DNA of 60,396 nucleotides from JACPFV01 sp038043245 (GCA_038043245.1 JBBTCH010000005.1:1-60396); one strand, 5' to 3'. Positions 16,012 through 25,224 are shown, numbered from the stretch's first letter. Notes: a model not told the origin generated them from the sequence alone. Made by a program: numbers and translations.

Positions 16012-16087
16012 GTCATTCCGGCGAAAGCCGGAATCCAGGGAGTGAGATGAATCTAAATAGCTGGATACCGGCTTTCGCCGGTATGAC
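16012..16087. repeat. Inverted REP/MITE-like element carrying a gene start
   Basis: Two 27-bp arms (16012-16038 and 16061-16087) are inverted copies with 25 of 27 matches. Each contains CCGGC-GAAA-GCCGG. The 22-bp centre holds GGGAG and the ATG (16047) of the downstream cytochrome gene. In that frame the right arm encodes SWIPAFAGMT, a peptide often seen when this repeat class is translated. Confidence 0.93.
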
Positions 16088-16823
16088 GGCAGTTTTTCTC
16101 GCACTGCCGGCTACCGCCGAACCCGCGTTCGCGCGTCTTTACAAACAGCAGTTCGGCTACGCGCCCTCGTGCAATGCCTGCCACAAGGACGGCGGCGGCA
16201 CACCGCTCAACGGTTACGGCCAGCAGTTCAAGGACGCCGGATTCAATCTCGCGGCGTTCGGCAAGATCGCCTCGCTCGATGGCGACGGCGATGGCGCAAA
16301 AAACGACGACGAAGCCAAAGCCAAAGCCAACCCCGGCTCTGCCAAATCCACGCCCGCGAGCAAGGGTGACTGGCTCGACATCGCCAGCCTGATCCCGCGC
16401 GAGGTGCAGGCGCAGTTCCCCGGCGTGCGCGAATACCTGCCGCGGGATGCGGTGCTCACCGACGCGGACATCAAACGCGCCAAGACGCTCGGCGCCACGC
16501 TCGGAAAATCGGACGAGAACACGATCTATGTGCCGCTGACCGACAAGAAGCCGGCCGGCACCGCACTTATTTTTCCAGCCCAATACAAAGGCAAGGATTT
16601 CTTCCTGCTGCTGACCACCGACCGCCAGCTCAATGTCACCTCGGTGAAGCCGCTCAATGCCAGCAAGGTGCCGGAGGCCGGCAAGAGCAAGGTCTACGCC
16701 TCATTCAAGGGCATCGCCGTGGACAAACTGCCGATGGCCAGCGGAGATTCGCTCGACGCCGCCATCACCGCGGCAGTGAAGAAGGCCGGCACGCTGCTGT
16801 ATGTGAGGCTGAAGAGTGCTTAA
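16047..16823 (+). CDS. Monoheme c-type cytochrome with Ca-binding-type loop; N-terminus built from a repeat
   Basis: The 258-residue exported protein has one heme motif CNACH (~42-46). A DGDGDGAKNDDE loop (~75-88) resembles the calcium loops of EF-hand/thrombospondin-3 segments that often follow such hemes. The C-terminal 150 residues are of unknown fold. Residues 2-14 (NLNSWIPAFAGMT) come from the upstream inverted repeat and form the signal-peptide start, which has no positive charge. GGGAG four bases before the ATG also lies in the repeat. The gene overlaps the next start by 8 bp. An ATG at 16083 would give only a very short leader. Confidence 0.8.
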   Translation: MNLNSWIPAFAGMTAVFLALPATAEPAFARLYKQQFGYAPSCNACHKDGGGTPLNGYGQQFKDAGFNLAAFGKIASLDGDGDGAKNDDEAKAKANPGSAKSTPASKGDWLDIASLIPREVQAQFPGVREYLPRDAVLTDADIKRAKTLGATLGKSDENTIYVPLTDKKPAGTALIFPAQYKGKDFFLLLTTDRQLNVTSVKPLNASKVPEAGKSKVYASFKGIAVDKLPMASGDSLDAAITAAVKKAGTLLYVRLKSA

Positions 16824-17637
16824 AGCCCGCCTGGTCCTGGCTGTTTTCATCGGTCTCTTTGCAGGATCCCTGCTGCTGGGCCGCGCCATCGCGGTGGAAG
16901 CGGCCGAGCAGGACAAATCCGCGCAAGCCGCCCCTCAAGAGCAATTCGACTTCTTCAGTGACCAGCCCGTTGAAAGCAAGGAAGTCGTCGAGTTGCCGCC
17001 GGAAAAACCGGCGTGGATCACCGTCGGCGGGCCATTGGCGCTGACGGCGGTTTTTTTCGCCATCATCTTCGCCATCTGGTGGCTGGTGCCATTTGACGAC
17101 CACAGCATCGAGCTCAACCTGCGCAACCTGCCGCCGGCGGCCAAGCGCGGCATCGCCATGGCGGTGGTGATGTTCGGCATCGCCTTCGGCTTCGGCGCCT
17201 CGGAGATCTGGTACCAGCTGCGACTGCACGGCAGCGCCGAGGCGTATTTCGCGCAGATGTCGCTGGGCAAGCTGATCGCCTTCACCCACGCGCACCTGTT
17301 CGGGTTCACCACCAGCTTTTTCATCATCGGCATCCCGTTCTCGATGCAGTTCAACCACATCCAGTCCTACCAGTGGGTGTTCCCGGTCGGGCTGGCGGCC
17401 TCGTTCACCGACGTGCTGTCGTGGTGGGGGATAAAATTCCTGTCGCCGAGCTTCGAATGGGTGTCGATGTTCTGCGGTATTTTGTTCAGCCTGAGTTATC
17501 TTTGGATGCTGATCGGTCTGCTGCGGGTGCTGTGCTTCCCGGAGGTGATCTGGGACAGCGACAAGGACCGTGATGAACGCTTGGAGAAACGCCGTGCCAT
17601 CCAGGATGCGGCGACTTATAAGGAAGGGGACGTGTAA
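16816..17637 (+). CDS. Polytopic inner-membrane protein, function unknown
   Basis: The 273-residue protein has an N-terminal membrane segment (LVLAVFIGLFAGSLLLG), a periplasmic acidic stretch (~27-70) and about five more helices. Two histidine-bearing helices (IAFTHAHLFGFTTSFF and MQFNHIQSYQW) could ligate heme or quinone-linked cofactors. This is inference, and the family is unknown. The GTG start overlaps the cytochrome stop, and the stop overlaps the next ATG (TAATG), so translation is coupled to both neighbours. Confidence 0.75.
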   Translation: MLKARLVLAVFIGLFAGSLLLGRAIAVEAAEQDKSAQAAPQEQFDFFSDQPVESKEVVELPPEKPAWITVGGPLALTAVFFAIIFAIWWLVPFDDHSIELNLRNLPPAAKRGIAMAVVMFGIAFGFGASEIWYQLRLHGSAEAYFAQMSLGKLIAFTHAHLFGFTTSFFIIGIPFSMQFNHIQSYQWVFPVGLAASFTDVLSWWGIKFLSPSFEWVSMFCGILFSLSYLWMLIGLLRVLCFPEVIWDSDKDRDERLEKRRAIQDAATYKEGDV

Positions 17638-18467
17638 TGGATACAGTCGCGGGGAAAAAAATTCTGATCACCGGCGCCGCCATGGGCATGGGCAAGATCT
17701 ACGCCCAACTGGCCGTGCAGGAAGGCGCGAAGGCGGTGGTGCTGTGGGACATCAATGAACCGGCGCTGCTGGAGACGGTGAAAGAGCTGAAAGCCAAGGG
17801 CGGACAGGTGTATTCGTACACCGTCGACGTATCCAAGCTGGAGTCCATCACCGCTGCCGCCGAGAAAGTGCGCAAGGAAGTCGGCGACATCGAGATCCTG
17901 TTCAACAATGCCGGCGTCGTCCGCGGCAAGCTGTTCTGGGAGCACGATCACGTCAAGGACACCTGGTTCACCATGTCCATCAACGCGCTGGCGCCGATGT
18001 ACATCGCGCGCGAATTCATGCCGGCGATGATTGCGTCCAAGGGCGAATGCCGGGTGATCAACATCGCCTCGGCCGCGGGCACCGTGTCGAACCCGAAGAT
18101 GAGCGTGTACTGCGCGTCCAAGTGGTCGGCGATCGGCTGGAGTGACTCGGTGCGTCTCGAACTGGAACAGTGCGGCCACAAACACGTACGCGTGACCACG
18201 GTCTGCCCGAGCTACATCAGCACCGGCATGTTCGAAGGCGCCAAGGGCCCGCTGATGACGCCGCTGATGACACCGGAATACGTGGTCAACAAGGTGTGGG
18301 CGGCGATGAAGACCGGCAAACCCATGTTGTACCTGCCGTGGACCGTGTACCTGTCGAAAATCTTCAAGGGGCTGCTGCCGCTGTTCCTGTGGGATTTCGT
18401 CGCCGACAAGATTTTTGGCGTCTACAAGACCATGGAAGATTTCAAGGGCCGCGCGCCGGCCAAGTAA
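17637..18467 (+). CDS. Short-chain dehydrogenase/reductase
   Basis: The 276-residue classical SDR has the cofactor motif TGAAMGMGK, NNAG (FNNAGVVRG), a catalytic Ser in INIASAAG and YxxxK in YCASK. The C-terminal hydrophobic segment (YLSKIFKGLLPLFLWDFVADKIF) suggests membrane association or a lipid substrate. The start overlaps the previous gene by one base. The fatty-acyl-reductase gene follows 22 bp later, which points to oxidation or reduction of a long-chain alcohol, aldehyde or ketone. Confidence 0.87.
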   Translation: MDTVAGKKILITGAAMGMGKIYAQLAVQEGAKAVVLWDINEPALLETVKELKAKGGQVYSYTVDVSKLESITAAAEKVRKEVGDIEILFNNAGVVRGKLFWEHDHVKDTWFTMSINALAPMYIAREFMPAMIASKGECRVINIASAAGTVSNPKMSVYCASKWSAIGWSDSVRLELEQCGHKHVRVTTVCPSYISTGMFEGAKGPLMTPLMTPEYVVNKVWAAMKTGKPMLYLPWTVYLSKIFKGLLPLFLWDFVADKIFGVYKTMEDFKGRAPAK

Positions 18468-18489
18468 GTCGTCACTGAGAGATCAAGTC

Positions 18490-20475
18490 ATGAACTATTT
18501 CGTCACCGGCGCCACTGGTTTCATCGGCCGTTTCCTCCTCGACCGCCTGCTCGCGCGCAAGGGCGCACAGGTGCACCTGCTGATCCGCGAGTCTTCGCGC
18601 GACAAGTTCGATGCGATCAAGCAACACTACCCGGATCGCGCAGAGCGCCTGCACATGGTCTGTGGCGACATCACCGAAGCCGGCGTGATTTCCGCCGAGG
18701 ATCGGCAGCGGCTGACGGGCAAGATCAACCACGTGTTTCATCTGGCCGCGGTCTACGACATGGCGATGGATGACGCCACCGCCGACAAATTCAATGTCGA
18801 GGGCACGCGCAATGTCGTCGCGCTGGTCAACGACCTCGGCGCACCGGCGGTGATGCACCTGGCCAGCAGCGTGGCGGTCGCCGGCGGCAATTTTGTCGGC
18901 CGCTTCGGCGAAGACATGTTCGACGAGGGACAGAAGCTCGACCACCCGTATTTCCGCACCAAGTTCGAGTCGGAGAAAATCGTCCGCGAGGAATGCAAGG
19001 TCCCGTTCCGCATCTATCGTCCCGGCGCGGTGGTCGGCTCCAGCGAAACCGGCGAGATGGACAAGATCGACGGGCCGTACTACTTCTTCAAGACCATCCA
19101 GAAAATCAGCCATGCGGTGCCGAAGTGGTTCCCGCTGTTGGGCATCGAAGGCGGCAAGGTACCGCTGGCGCCGGTGGATTACGTTGCCGCGGCGATGGAC
19201 GTCATCGCGCACAAACCGGGTCTCGACGGTCAATGCTTCTGCCTGATCCAGTCGGACTCGCCGACGATGGGCGAAATGGCGCAGACCATCATGGCCGCCG
19301 CGCATGGGCCGGACTTCGCCAGGAAGTTCGACCTGCCTGAGCTGCCCGGACCCGCGCGTCAACTCGCCAACACTGTGTTCTCGAACATCCCGGACTCGTT
19401 CAAGAAGCAGATCTCGAAAACCATCGGCGTGCCGGTGTCGGTGTTTGGTTACATCAACAATCGCGCGGTGTTCGAGGACACGAACGCCCGCGCCGCGCTC
19501 AAGGACAGCGGCATCCGCTGCCCGGAGCTGAAAGAGTACTGCGGCAAGCTCTGGGAATACTGGGAGCTGCACCTCGACCTGCACGTGAAACTGCCGCGCG
19601 GCATGACGCAGAAGGTCGCCGGCAAGGTGGCGATGGTCACCGGCGCCTCGTCGGGCATCGGCTTCAACGTCGCCAAGCGCCTCGGCGCTGCGGGCGCCAA
19701 GGTGATTCTGGTTGCGCGCACCAAAGAAAAGCTGGAGGAAGCGCAGAAGATCATCCAGAAATCCGGCGGCGAGGCGTATGTGTATCCCTGCGATCTCAAC
19801 AGCCTCGACGCCATCGACCAGATGGCCGAGCAGGTGCTGAAGGATTTCGGCCACGTCGACATCCTCATCAACAACGCCGGCCGCTCGATCCGCCGCGCGG
19901 TGTTCGAGTCGCTGGACCGCTTCCACGACTACGAACGCACCATGCAGCTGAATTATTTCGGCGCGGTGCGGCTGATGATGAAACTGCTGCCGGGCATGGC
20001 CAAGCGCCGCAGCGGCCACATCATCAACATCAGCTCGATCGGCGTACTCGCCAATGCTGCACGCTTTTCCGCCTACGTCGCCAGCAAGGCGGCGCTCGAT
20101 GCGTTCTCGCGCTGCCTGTCGGCGGAAGTGAAGCACTACAACATCGCCATCACCGCGATCTACATGCCGCTGGTGCGCACGCCGATGATCGCGCCGACCA
20201 AGATGTACGACTACGTACCGGCCTGGTCGCCGGAGAAAGCCGCCAACACCGTGCTCGACGCGCTGATGAACAAGCCGAAGTCGGTCGCCACGCCCCTGGG
20301 CACCGCCGCCGCGGTTTCTTACGCGCTGTGGCCCAAGGTCAATGACTATCTGCTCAACAAGGGCTTCCAGTTGTTCCCGTCGTCGTCCGCGGCCAAGGGC
20401 AAGAACGCCGCCGCCGAGAAACCGACGCTGGAACAGGTGGTGTTCGCCAACGTATTCAAAGGCGAATACTTCTAG
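18490..20475 (+). CDS. Two-domain fatty acyl-CoA reductase-like SDR
   Basis: The 661-residue protein joins two Rossmann enzymes. The N-terminal extended SDR/male-sterility-type domain has TGATGFIG at 6-13 and YFRTK. The C-terminal classical SDR has TGASSGIG near 384, NNAG and YVASK. This architecture and length match bacterial enzymes that reduce fatty acyl-CoA to fatty alcohol, described for Marinobacter, and mycobacterial AcrA1. It would make or interconvert fatty aldehydes and alcohols, as in wax-ester formation. No wax synthase is in the window. The true start is the ATG at 18490; AGAGATCAAG precedes it. Its stop overlaps the convergent TSUP gene by 4 bp. Confidence 0.87.
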   Translation: MNYFVTGATGFIGRFLLDRLLARKGAQVHLLIRESSRDKFDAIKQHYPDRAERLHMVCGDITEAGVISAEDRQRLTGKINHVFHLAAVYDMAMDDATADKFNVEGTRNVVALVNDLGAPAVMHLASSVAVAGGNFVGRFGEDMFDEGQKLDHPYFRTKFESEKIVREECKVPFRIYRPGAVVGSSETGEMDKIDGPYYFFKTIQKISHAVPKWFPLLGIEGGKVPLAPVDYVAAAMDVIAHKPGLDGQCFCLIQSDSPTMGEMAQTIMAAAHGPDFARKFDLPELPGPARQLANTVFSNIPDSFKKQISKTIGVPVSVFGYINNRAVFEDTNARAALKDSGIRCPELKEYCGKLWEYWELHLDLHVKLPRGMTQKVAGKVAMVTGASSGIGFNVAKRLGAAGAKVILVARTKEKLEEAQKIIQKSGGEAYVYPCDLNSLDAIDQMAEQVLKDFGHVDILINNAGRSIRRAVFESLDRFHDYERTMQLNYFGAVRLMMKLLPGMAKRRSGHIINISSIGVLANAARFSAYVASKAALDAFSRCLSAEVKHYNIAITAIYMPLVRTPMIAPTKMYDYVPAWSPEKAANTVLDALMNKPKSVATPLGTAAAVSYALWPKVNDYLLNKGFQLFPSSSAAKGKNAAAEKPTLEQVVFANVFKGEYF

Positions 20476-21257
20476 CCCAGCAGCATGTGCAGCCCGATGC
20501 CGGTCAGCAGCACGGCGAACGCACGTTTGAGTACGCGCGGCGGCAACCCATGCGCCAGACGCGCACCGAGCGGGGCACAGGCCACGCTCGAGACCACCAA
20601 ACCGGCGAAGCCCGTCAGGCTCACATAACCGAGATGCGGGCCGGCGACCGCAACGTCCCATCCGGCAATGACGAAACCGGCCGTGCCGGCCCAGGCGATG
20701 GGCACACCCGCGGCAGCGGCGGTGCCGACACACTTGCGAATCTCGGCACCGCACCACGACAGATACGGCACGGTCAACGAGCCGCCGCCGATGCCGATCA
20801 GCGCGGACAACAGACCGATCACGCCACCCGCGCCGGCCAGACCTGCCGTGCCCGGCAGACCGTGTTGGGTTTTCGGTTTGCGATCGGCAAACATCTGCGC
20901 CGCGGTCAGCAGCGCGCCGACGCCGACGATGGCGGCCAGCACCCGACTCGGTAATTGATCGGCGACGAACGCGCCGAGCACCGAGCCGGCCACCAATCCT
21001 GGCGCCAGCGCGCGCAATACCGGCCACAACACGCCGTCGCGGCGGTGGTGCGCATGGGCGGATGAAATCGAAGTTGCCGCGATCACCGCCAGCGACGTGG
21101 CAATCGCGACCTGCATGACGATGCCCGTGTCCACGCCGCTTTTCGGCAGCAGCAGCGCCAGTGCCGGAACCATGATCATGCCGCCGCCGACGCCGAACAG
21201 CCCGGCCATCAGGCCGGCGACCGCGCCGGTGGCCAGAAAAATCGCGAGCGATTCCAT
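20472..21257 (-). CDS. TSUP-family (TauE/SafE) permease
   Basis: The 261-residue protein has about eight membrane spans in two related halves. Each half holds the family Gly-rich motif: GLFGVGGGMIMVPAL at the N-terminus and ALIGIGGGSLTVPYL in the middle. TSUP proteins export sulfite, sulfonates or organic anions; the substrate here is not evident. It is convergent with the acyl reductase (4-bp overlap) and divergent from slt, leaving 25 bp for both promoters. Confidence 0.92.
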   Translation of the reverse strand: MESLAIFLATGAVAGLMAGLFGVGGGMIMVPALALLLPKSGVDTGIVMQVAIATSLAVIAATSISSAHAHHRRDGVLWPVLRALAPGLVAGSVLGAFVADQLPSRVLAAIVGVGALLTAAQMFADRKPKTQHGLPGTAGLAGAGGVIGLLSALIGIGGGSLTVPYLSWCGAEIRKCVGTAAAAGVPIAWAGTAGFVIAGWDVAVAGPHLGYVSLTGFAGLVVSSVACAPLGARLAHGLPPRVLKRAFAVLLTGIGLHMLLG

Positions 21258-21282
21258 CGCTGCATCCTACAATGCGCGTCCC

Positions 21283-23295
21283 ATGCGCCTTCTGCCTGTT
21301 ATTGCTCTCGCCTTGTTTGCTGCGCCCGCCATTGCGGCGGACGAAGCGTCTCTGCGCGACGCATTCCGCGCGGCTTATGCCGCCGCACAGGACGGCGACA
21401 CCCGCACCGACAGCGACGACCCCTTGCGCGGCTACGTGCTGTACCCGTACATCGAACTCGCCCGGCTGCGCTACCGACTGTCGCGCACGCCAGCAGAAGC
21501 CGATGACGACATCGCCGACTTTCTGCGCACGCATGCCGACGAGCCGCTGGCTTCACGGCTGCGCAAACCCTGGCTGCTGTCGCTGGCCGAGCGGCAACGC
21601 TGGCAACCGTATCTCGACGCGACGCCACCTGCGACCAGCGACAGCACGCTGCGCTGCCACGCGCTGGTCGCGCGCCTGGCGTTGAAACAGACCGAAGGCC
21701 TGCTCGAAGACATCACTGCGATGTGGCAGACCGGACAGGACCAACCCGACGCCTGCGACCCGGCATTCGACTGGCTGCGCGCCCAGGGTGCGCTGACCGA
21801 AGACCTGATCCGCCAGCGCGTGAATCTGGCGCTGCAGGCCAATCAGCCAAAACTTGCGCGCAAACTGGCCGAGCGCCTGACTCCGGGCAAATCAGCACGC
21901 GCGCTGATGGACGCCGCGCTGCTGCTGGAAGATCCGCAGACCGAGTTCACCCGACAGCTGCGCGAAGGCCTGCTCAGCGATGCACGCGTCACCGGGGCTG
22001 CTTTTACAAAACTGACCAAGCGCGACTCCTTGCTCGCGCAATCCTTGCTGGAGCCGCTGGCCCTGCAAACGACGCCGGAGCAGCGCAGCCAGATGTTGAG
22101 TGACGCAGCGATCGGCTTGGCGCTCGACCACCGCGTGGAAGCGATCCCACTGTTCCGCGCGCTCGACGCAGCAGCCAGCCCACAGGCGCTGGAATGGCGC
22201 CTGCGCAGTGCGCTGTGGGCTGGCGACTTCGAGCAAGTACTGGTCTGGATCGCGCAGATGCCCGGCCCCGCGCAACAGGAACCGCGCTGGCGCTATTGGC
22301 GAGGCCGCGCGCTGGCGGCGACCGGCAAAGATACCGAGGCGCGCATCGCCTACACCCTCGCGGCGCAGGAGCGCGGCTACTACGGGTTCCTCGCCGCCGA
22401 ACGCCTGGGCATCCCCGCGCGCATCGAGCATCAGGCGCTTGCCACAAATGCCAAAGCGCGTGACACGCTGGAGAAGCATGCGGCGTTCGTGCGCGCACGG
22501 GAACTCTACTTCTGCGAACTCGAGAGCGAAGCGGCCAGTGAGCTTCGCCACGTGCTGGCGCCGCTCGACGCCGCCGGTCAGAAAGAGGCCGCGCGCCTGA
22601 TCGCAGGCTGGGGATGGGTACACCAGACCATCCCCTTGCTCGCCACCCTCGGCGTCTGGGACGACGTCGCCATCCGCTACCCCCTTCTCTATGAGAAGGA
22701 AGTAGCCGCTGCGGCGAAAGAATCCACGATCCCTGTGGAGCAGATTTATTCCGTGATGCGCCAGGAAAGCCTGTTCAATCCCCGGGCACGCTCGTCTGCG
22801 GACGCCTACGGACTGATGCAGATGCTGCTCGCCACCGCGCGCAACACTGCGGCGAAATTCGGCCTGCCACGACCCGCGACGGCGGATCTGCTGGTGCCTG
22901 TACGCAATCTGCGGCTCGGCGCACTGCACCTGAAAGAACTGCTGGAGGATTTCAATGACCAGTGGCCACTGGCGCTGGCCGCCTATAACGCCGGGCCGCG
23001 GCGCGCCAGCGAATGGCTGCCTCCCTTGGAGATGGACGCCGACATCTGGATCGAGAACATCCCGTTCAACGAAACGCGCCTGTATGTGCAACGCATCCTC
23101 GGCCATCGCGTACTGTTCGGCTGGCGGCTGACCGGCAAGCCGCTGACGATGCTGCCGCTGATGGACGATATTCCGCCGGCCATGGACGGCCCAGTGCCGC
23201 CGGAGGCAGGAGCCGGCAGGCAGCCTCCGTCGCTTGACGAGCCGCCTGCGCCCTTCGACACGCCCGCCGCGCGGGCTGCTCAGGACAGGCCATGA
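21283..23295 (+). CDS. slt: Soluble lytic murein transglycosylase
   Basis: The 670-residue periplasmic enzyme has a signal peptide (1-20). A long alpha-helical solenoid fills residues 21-470, and a C-terminal SLT lysozyme-like domain follows. The catalytic Glu495 lies in MRQESLFNP, followed by SADAYGLMQ and AAYNAGPRR. It cleaves the MurNAc-GlcNAc bond to give anhydro-muropeptides. The C-terminal 40 residues are Pro-rich and extend beyond the usual end. Its stop overlaps the cca start (ATGA). Confidence 0.96.
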   Translation: MRLLPVIALALFAAPAIAADEASLRDAFRAAYAAAQDGDTRTDSDDPLRGYVLYPYIELARLRYRLSRTPAEADDDIADFLRTHADEPLASRLRKPWLLSLAERQRWQPYLDATPPATSDSTLRCHALVARLALKQTEGLLEDITAMWQTGQDQPDACDPAFDWLRAQGALTEDLIRQRVNLALQANQPKLARKLAERLTPGKSARALMDAALLLEDPQTEFTRQLREGLLSDARVTGAAFTKLTKRDSLLAQSLLEPLALQTTPEQRSQMLSDAAIGLALDHRVEAIPLFRALDAAASPQALEWRLRSALWAGDFEQVLVWIAQMPGPAQQEPRWRYWRGRALAATGKDTEARIAYTLAAQERGYYGFLAAERLGIPARIEHQALATNAKARDTLEKHAAFVRARELYFCELESEAASELRHVLAPLDAAGQKEAARLIAGWGWVHQTIPLLATLGVWDDVAIRYPLLYEKEVAAAAKESTIPVEQIYSVMRQESLFNPRARSSADAYGLMQMLLATARNTAAKFGLPRPATADLLVPVRNLRLGALHLKELLEDFNDQWPLALAAYNAGPRRASEWLPPLEMDADIWIENIPFNETRLYVQRILGHRVLFGWRLTGKPLTMLPLMDDIPPAMDGPVPPEAGAGRQPPSLDEPPAPFDTPAARAAQDRP

Positions 23296-24518
23296 AGATT
23301 TTTCTGGTGGGCGGGGCGATTCGCGACAAACTCCTCGGATTGCCGTTCAAGGAAAAAGACTGGGTGGTGGTCGGTGCGACGCCGGAGGACATGGCGCACG
23401 CCGGCTATCAGCCGGTCGGCAAGGACTTCCCGGTGTTTCTGCACCCGCAGAGCAAAGAGGAGCACGCGCTGGCACGCACCGAGCGCAAATCCGGCCGCGG
23501 CTATCACGGCTTCACGTTTCACACCGGCCCGGAGGTCACGCTCGAAGAAGACCTGATCCGCCGCGACCTCACCGTCAACGCGATTGCGCAGGCGGACGAC
23601 GGCACGCTGATTGATCCGCACGGCGGCCGCCGCGACCTCGAAGCAAAACTGCTACGTCACGTCTCGCCGGCATTCGCCGAAGACCCGGTGCGCATCCTGC
23701 GCGTGGCGCGCTTCGCCGCGCGCTTCGCGCCGCTGGGATTTCGCGTTGCCGATGAAACCATGGCCTTGATGCGGCAGATGGTGGCAAACGGCGAAGCCGA
23801 TCATCTGGTCGCCGAGCGGGTGTGGAAGGAGGCCGAGCGCGCCTTGATGCACGAGACCCCCAGCGTCTTCTTCAACACGCTGCAGGCCTGCGGCGCGCTG
23901 GCGAAAGTGATGCCCGAGCTGGCCGCCCTGCACGGCGTGCCGCAGCGCGCGGACTATCACCCGGAGGTGGATTCGCTGGTGCACACCCTGATGTGCGTGG
24001 ACGCCGCGGCGCGCGCGAACCATCCGCTCGAGGTGCGCGTCGCCGCGCTGCTGCACGACCTCGGCAAGGCGGCGACGCCGCACAGCGAATGGCCCAGCCA
24101 CAAGATGCACGACCAGCGCGGCGTGCCGCTGGTGCAGAAATTCTGTGAGCGCGTGCGCGTGCCCAACGATTGCCGCGATGTGGCGCTGATGGTCACGCGC
24201 GACCACCTGCTGGTGCATCGCGTGAAAGAACTGCGCGCATCCACACTACTGGAATTGCTGGAGCGGCTGGATGCCATGCGCCGTCCGGAGCGCTTCGAGC
24301 TAGCGCTCAAGAGCTGCGAATGTGATGCCCGCGGCCGCCTTGGGTTCGAGAATACGGAGTATCCGCAGACCGATTTCCTGCGTGCGGCAGCGCGCGCGGC
24401 GAACGAGATTCAGGCGGCGGAAGTGGTGGCGGCCGGACACAGCGGTCCGGCGGTCGGAAAAGAACTGCGCGAGCGGCGCGCGCAACGGCTCGAACTGTTC
24501 AAACAAACTGCCGTATGA
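23292..24518 (+). CDS. cca: CCA-adding tRNA nucleotidyltransferase
   Basis: The 408-residue class II CCA-adding enzyme has the nucleotidyltransferase motif FLVGGAIRDKLLG and DWVVVG. RRDLTVNAIAQ and EDPVRILRVARFAARF follow, and then an HD domain (ALLHDLGK) as in the E. coli enzyme. It builds or repairs the 3' CCA of tRNAs. It is translationally coupled to slt. A REP-like element follows directly. Confidence 0.97.
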   Translation: MKIFLVGGAIRDKLLGLPFKEKDWVVVGATPEDMAHAGYQPVGKDFPVFLHPQSKEEHALARTERKSGRGYHGFTFHTGPEVTLEEDLIRRDLTVNAIAQADDGTLIDPHGGRRDLEAKLLRHVSPAFAEDPVRILRVARFAARFAPLGFRVADETMALMRQMVANGEADHLVAERVWKEAERALMHETPSVFFNTLQACGALAKVMPELAALHGVPQRADYHPEVDSLVHTLMCVDAAARANHPLEVRVAALLHDLGKAATPHSEWPSHKMHDQRGVPLVQKFCERVRVPNDCRDVALMVTRDHLLVHRVKELRASTLLELLERLDAMRRPERFELALKSCECDARGRLGFENTEYPQTDFLRAAARAANEIQAAEVVAAGHSGPAVGKELRERRAQRLELFKQTAV

Positions 24519-24531
24519 TTTTCTCAATTAC

Positions 24532-24601
24532 GTCATCCCCGCGAAAGCGGGGATCCAGTGGCCCGAACGAGCCGCTAGATTCCCGCCGGCGCGGGAATGA
24601 C
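24532..24601. repeat. Inverted REP/MITE-like element
   Basis: The left arm GTCATCCCCGC-GAAA-GCGGGGATCC is faced by a right arm ending CGCGGGAATGAC, 70 bp overall. It belongs to the same general family as the element at 16012. It occupies the whole gap between cca and the LysE-type gene and ends six bases before the latter's ATG. Confidence 0.88.
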
Positions 24602-24606
24602 GGTTT

Positions 24607-25224
24607 ATGAGTTGGGAGCTGTGGTGGCTATTTGTTCTGGTGGATACGGCGATGAGCCTGACGCCCGGCCCCGCCGTTCTGTTCGTGATCTCGCAGGGGC
24701 TGGGCCAGGGCTTCCGCTCCAGCGTCGCCGCCAATCTCGGGATCTTGAGCGGCAACCTCATCTACTTCGCACTGTCTGCGGCGGGACTGGCGGCACTGGT
24801 GCTGGCCTGGCCCACTGCGTTTGACGTGTTGCGCTGGTGTGGTGTGGCCTACCTGTGCGTGGTCGGCCTGCGCTCATTCACCGGGCACACCTCGGCGCTG
24901 CGGGTGGATTCCGAACGCAAGGCCGAGCCGTTCAGCCGCGTATGGATGCGCGGCATCGTGCTGCAATTGGCCAACCCGAAGGCGCTGGTGTTCTTTTCCG
25001 CCCTGCTGCCGCCGTTCGTGCGGCCGGAGCACTCCATCGTCCTGCAGATGACCCTTCTCGCCGTCACCAGCGTGGTCATCGAATTCTGGATCCTGGCGGC
25101 TTATGGATTTCTTGCCGACCGCGCTTCGCATTTCGCGACGCGGCCGAACGTCGCGCGCTGGATGGACCGCTTCGCCGGCGCCATGCTGATTTTTGCAGCG
25201 CTGCTGACGCTGCAGATAACATGA
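24607..25224 (+). CDS. LysE/RhtB-family amino acid exporter
   Basis: The 205-residue protein has six predicted helices and the family motif SLTPGPAVLFVISQG near the N-terminus, with QLANPKALVFFSALLPPFV in the middle. Members export amino acids or homoserine lactones; the substrate cannot be told. The start sits immediately after a REP-like repeat and no strong Shine-Dalgarno is visible, so expression signals may be partly repeat-derived. Confidence 0.92.
   Translation: MSWELWWLFVLVDTAMSLTPGPAVLFVISQGLGQGFRSSVAANLGILSGNLIYFALSAAGLAALVLAWPTAFDVLRWCGVAYLCVVGLRSFTGHTSALRVDSERKAEPFSRVWMRGIVLQLANPKALVFFSALLPPFVRPEHSIVLQMTLLAVTSVVIEFWILAAYGFLADRASHFATRPNVARWMDRFAGAMLIFAALLTLQIT

Noticed and set aside
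18472..21534. Minus-strand open frame of about 1020 codons
   Set aside because: It is antisense to the acyl reductase and runs through TSUP and slt; its product is Arg/His-rich low-complexity text typical of shadow frames in GC-rich DNA.
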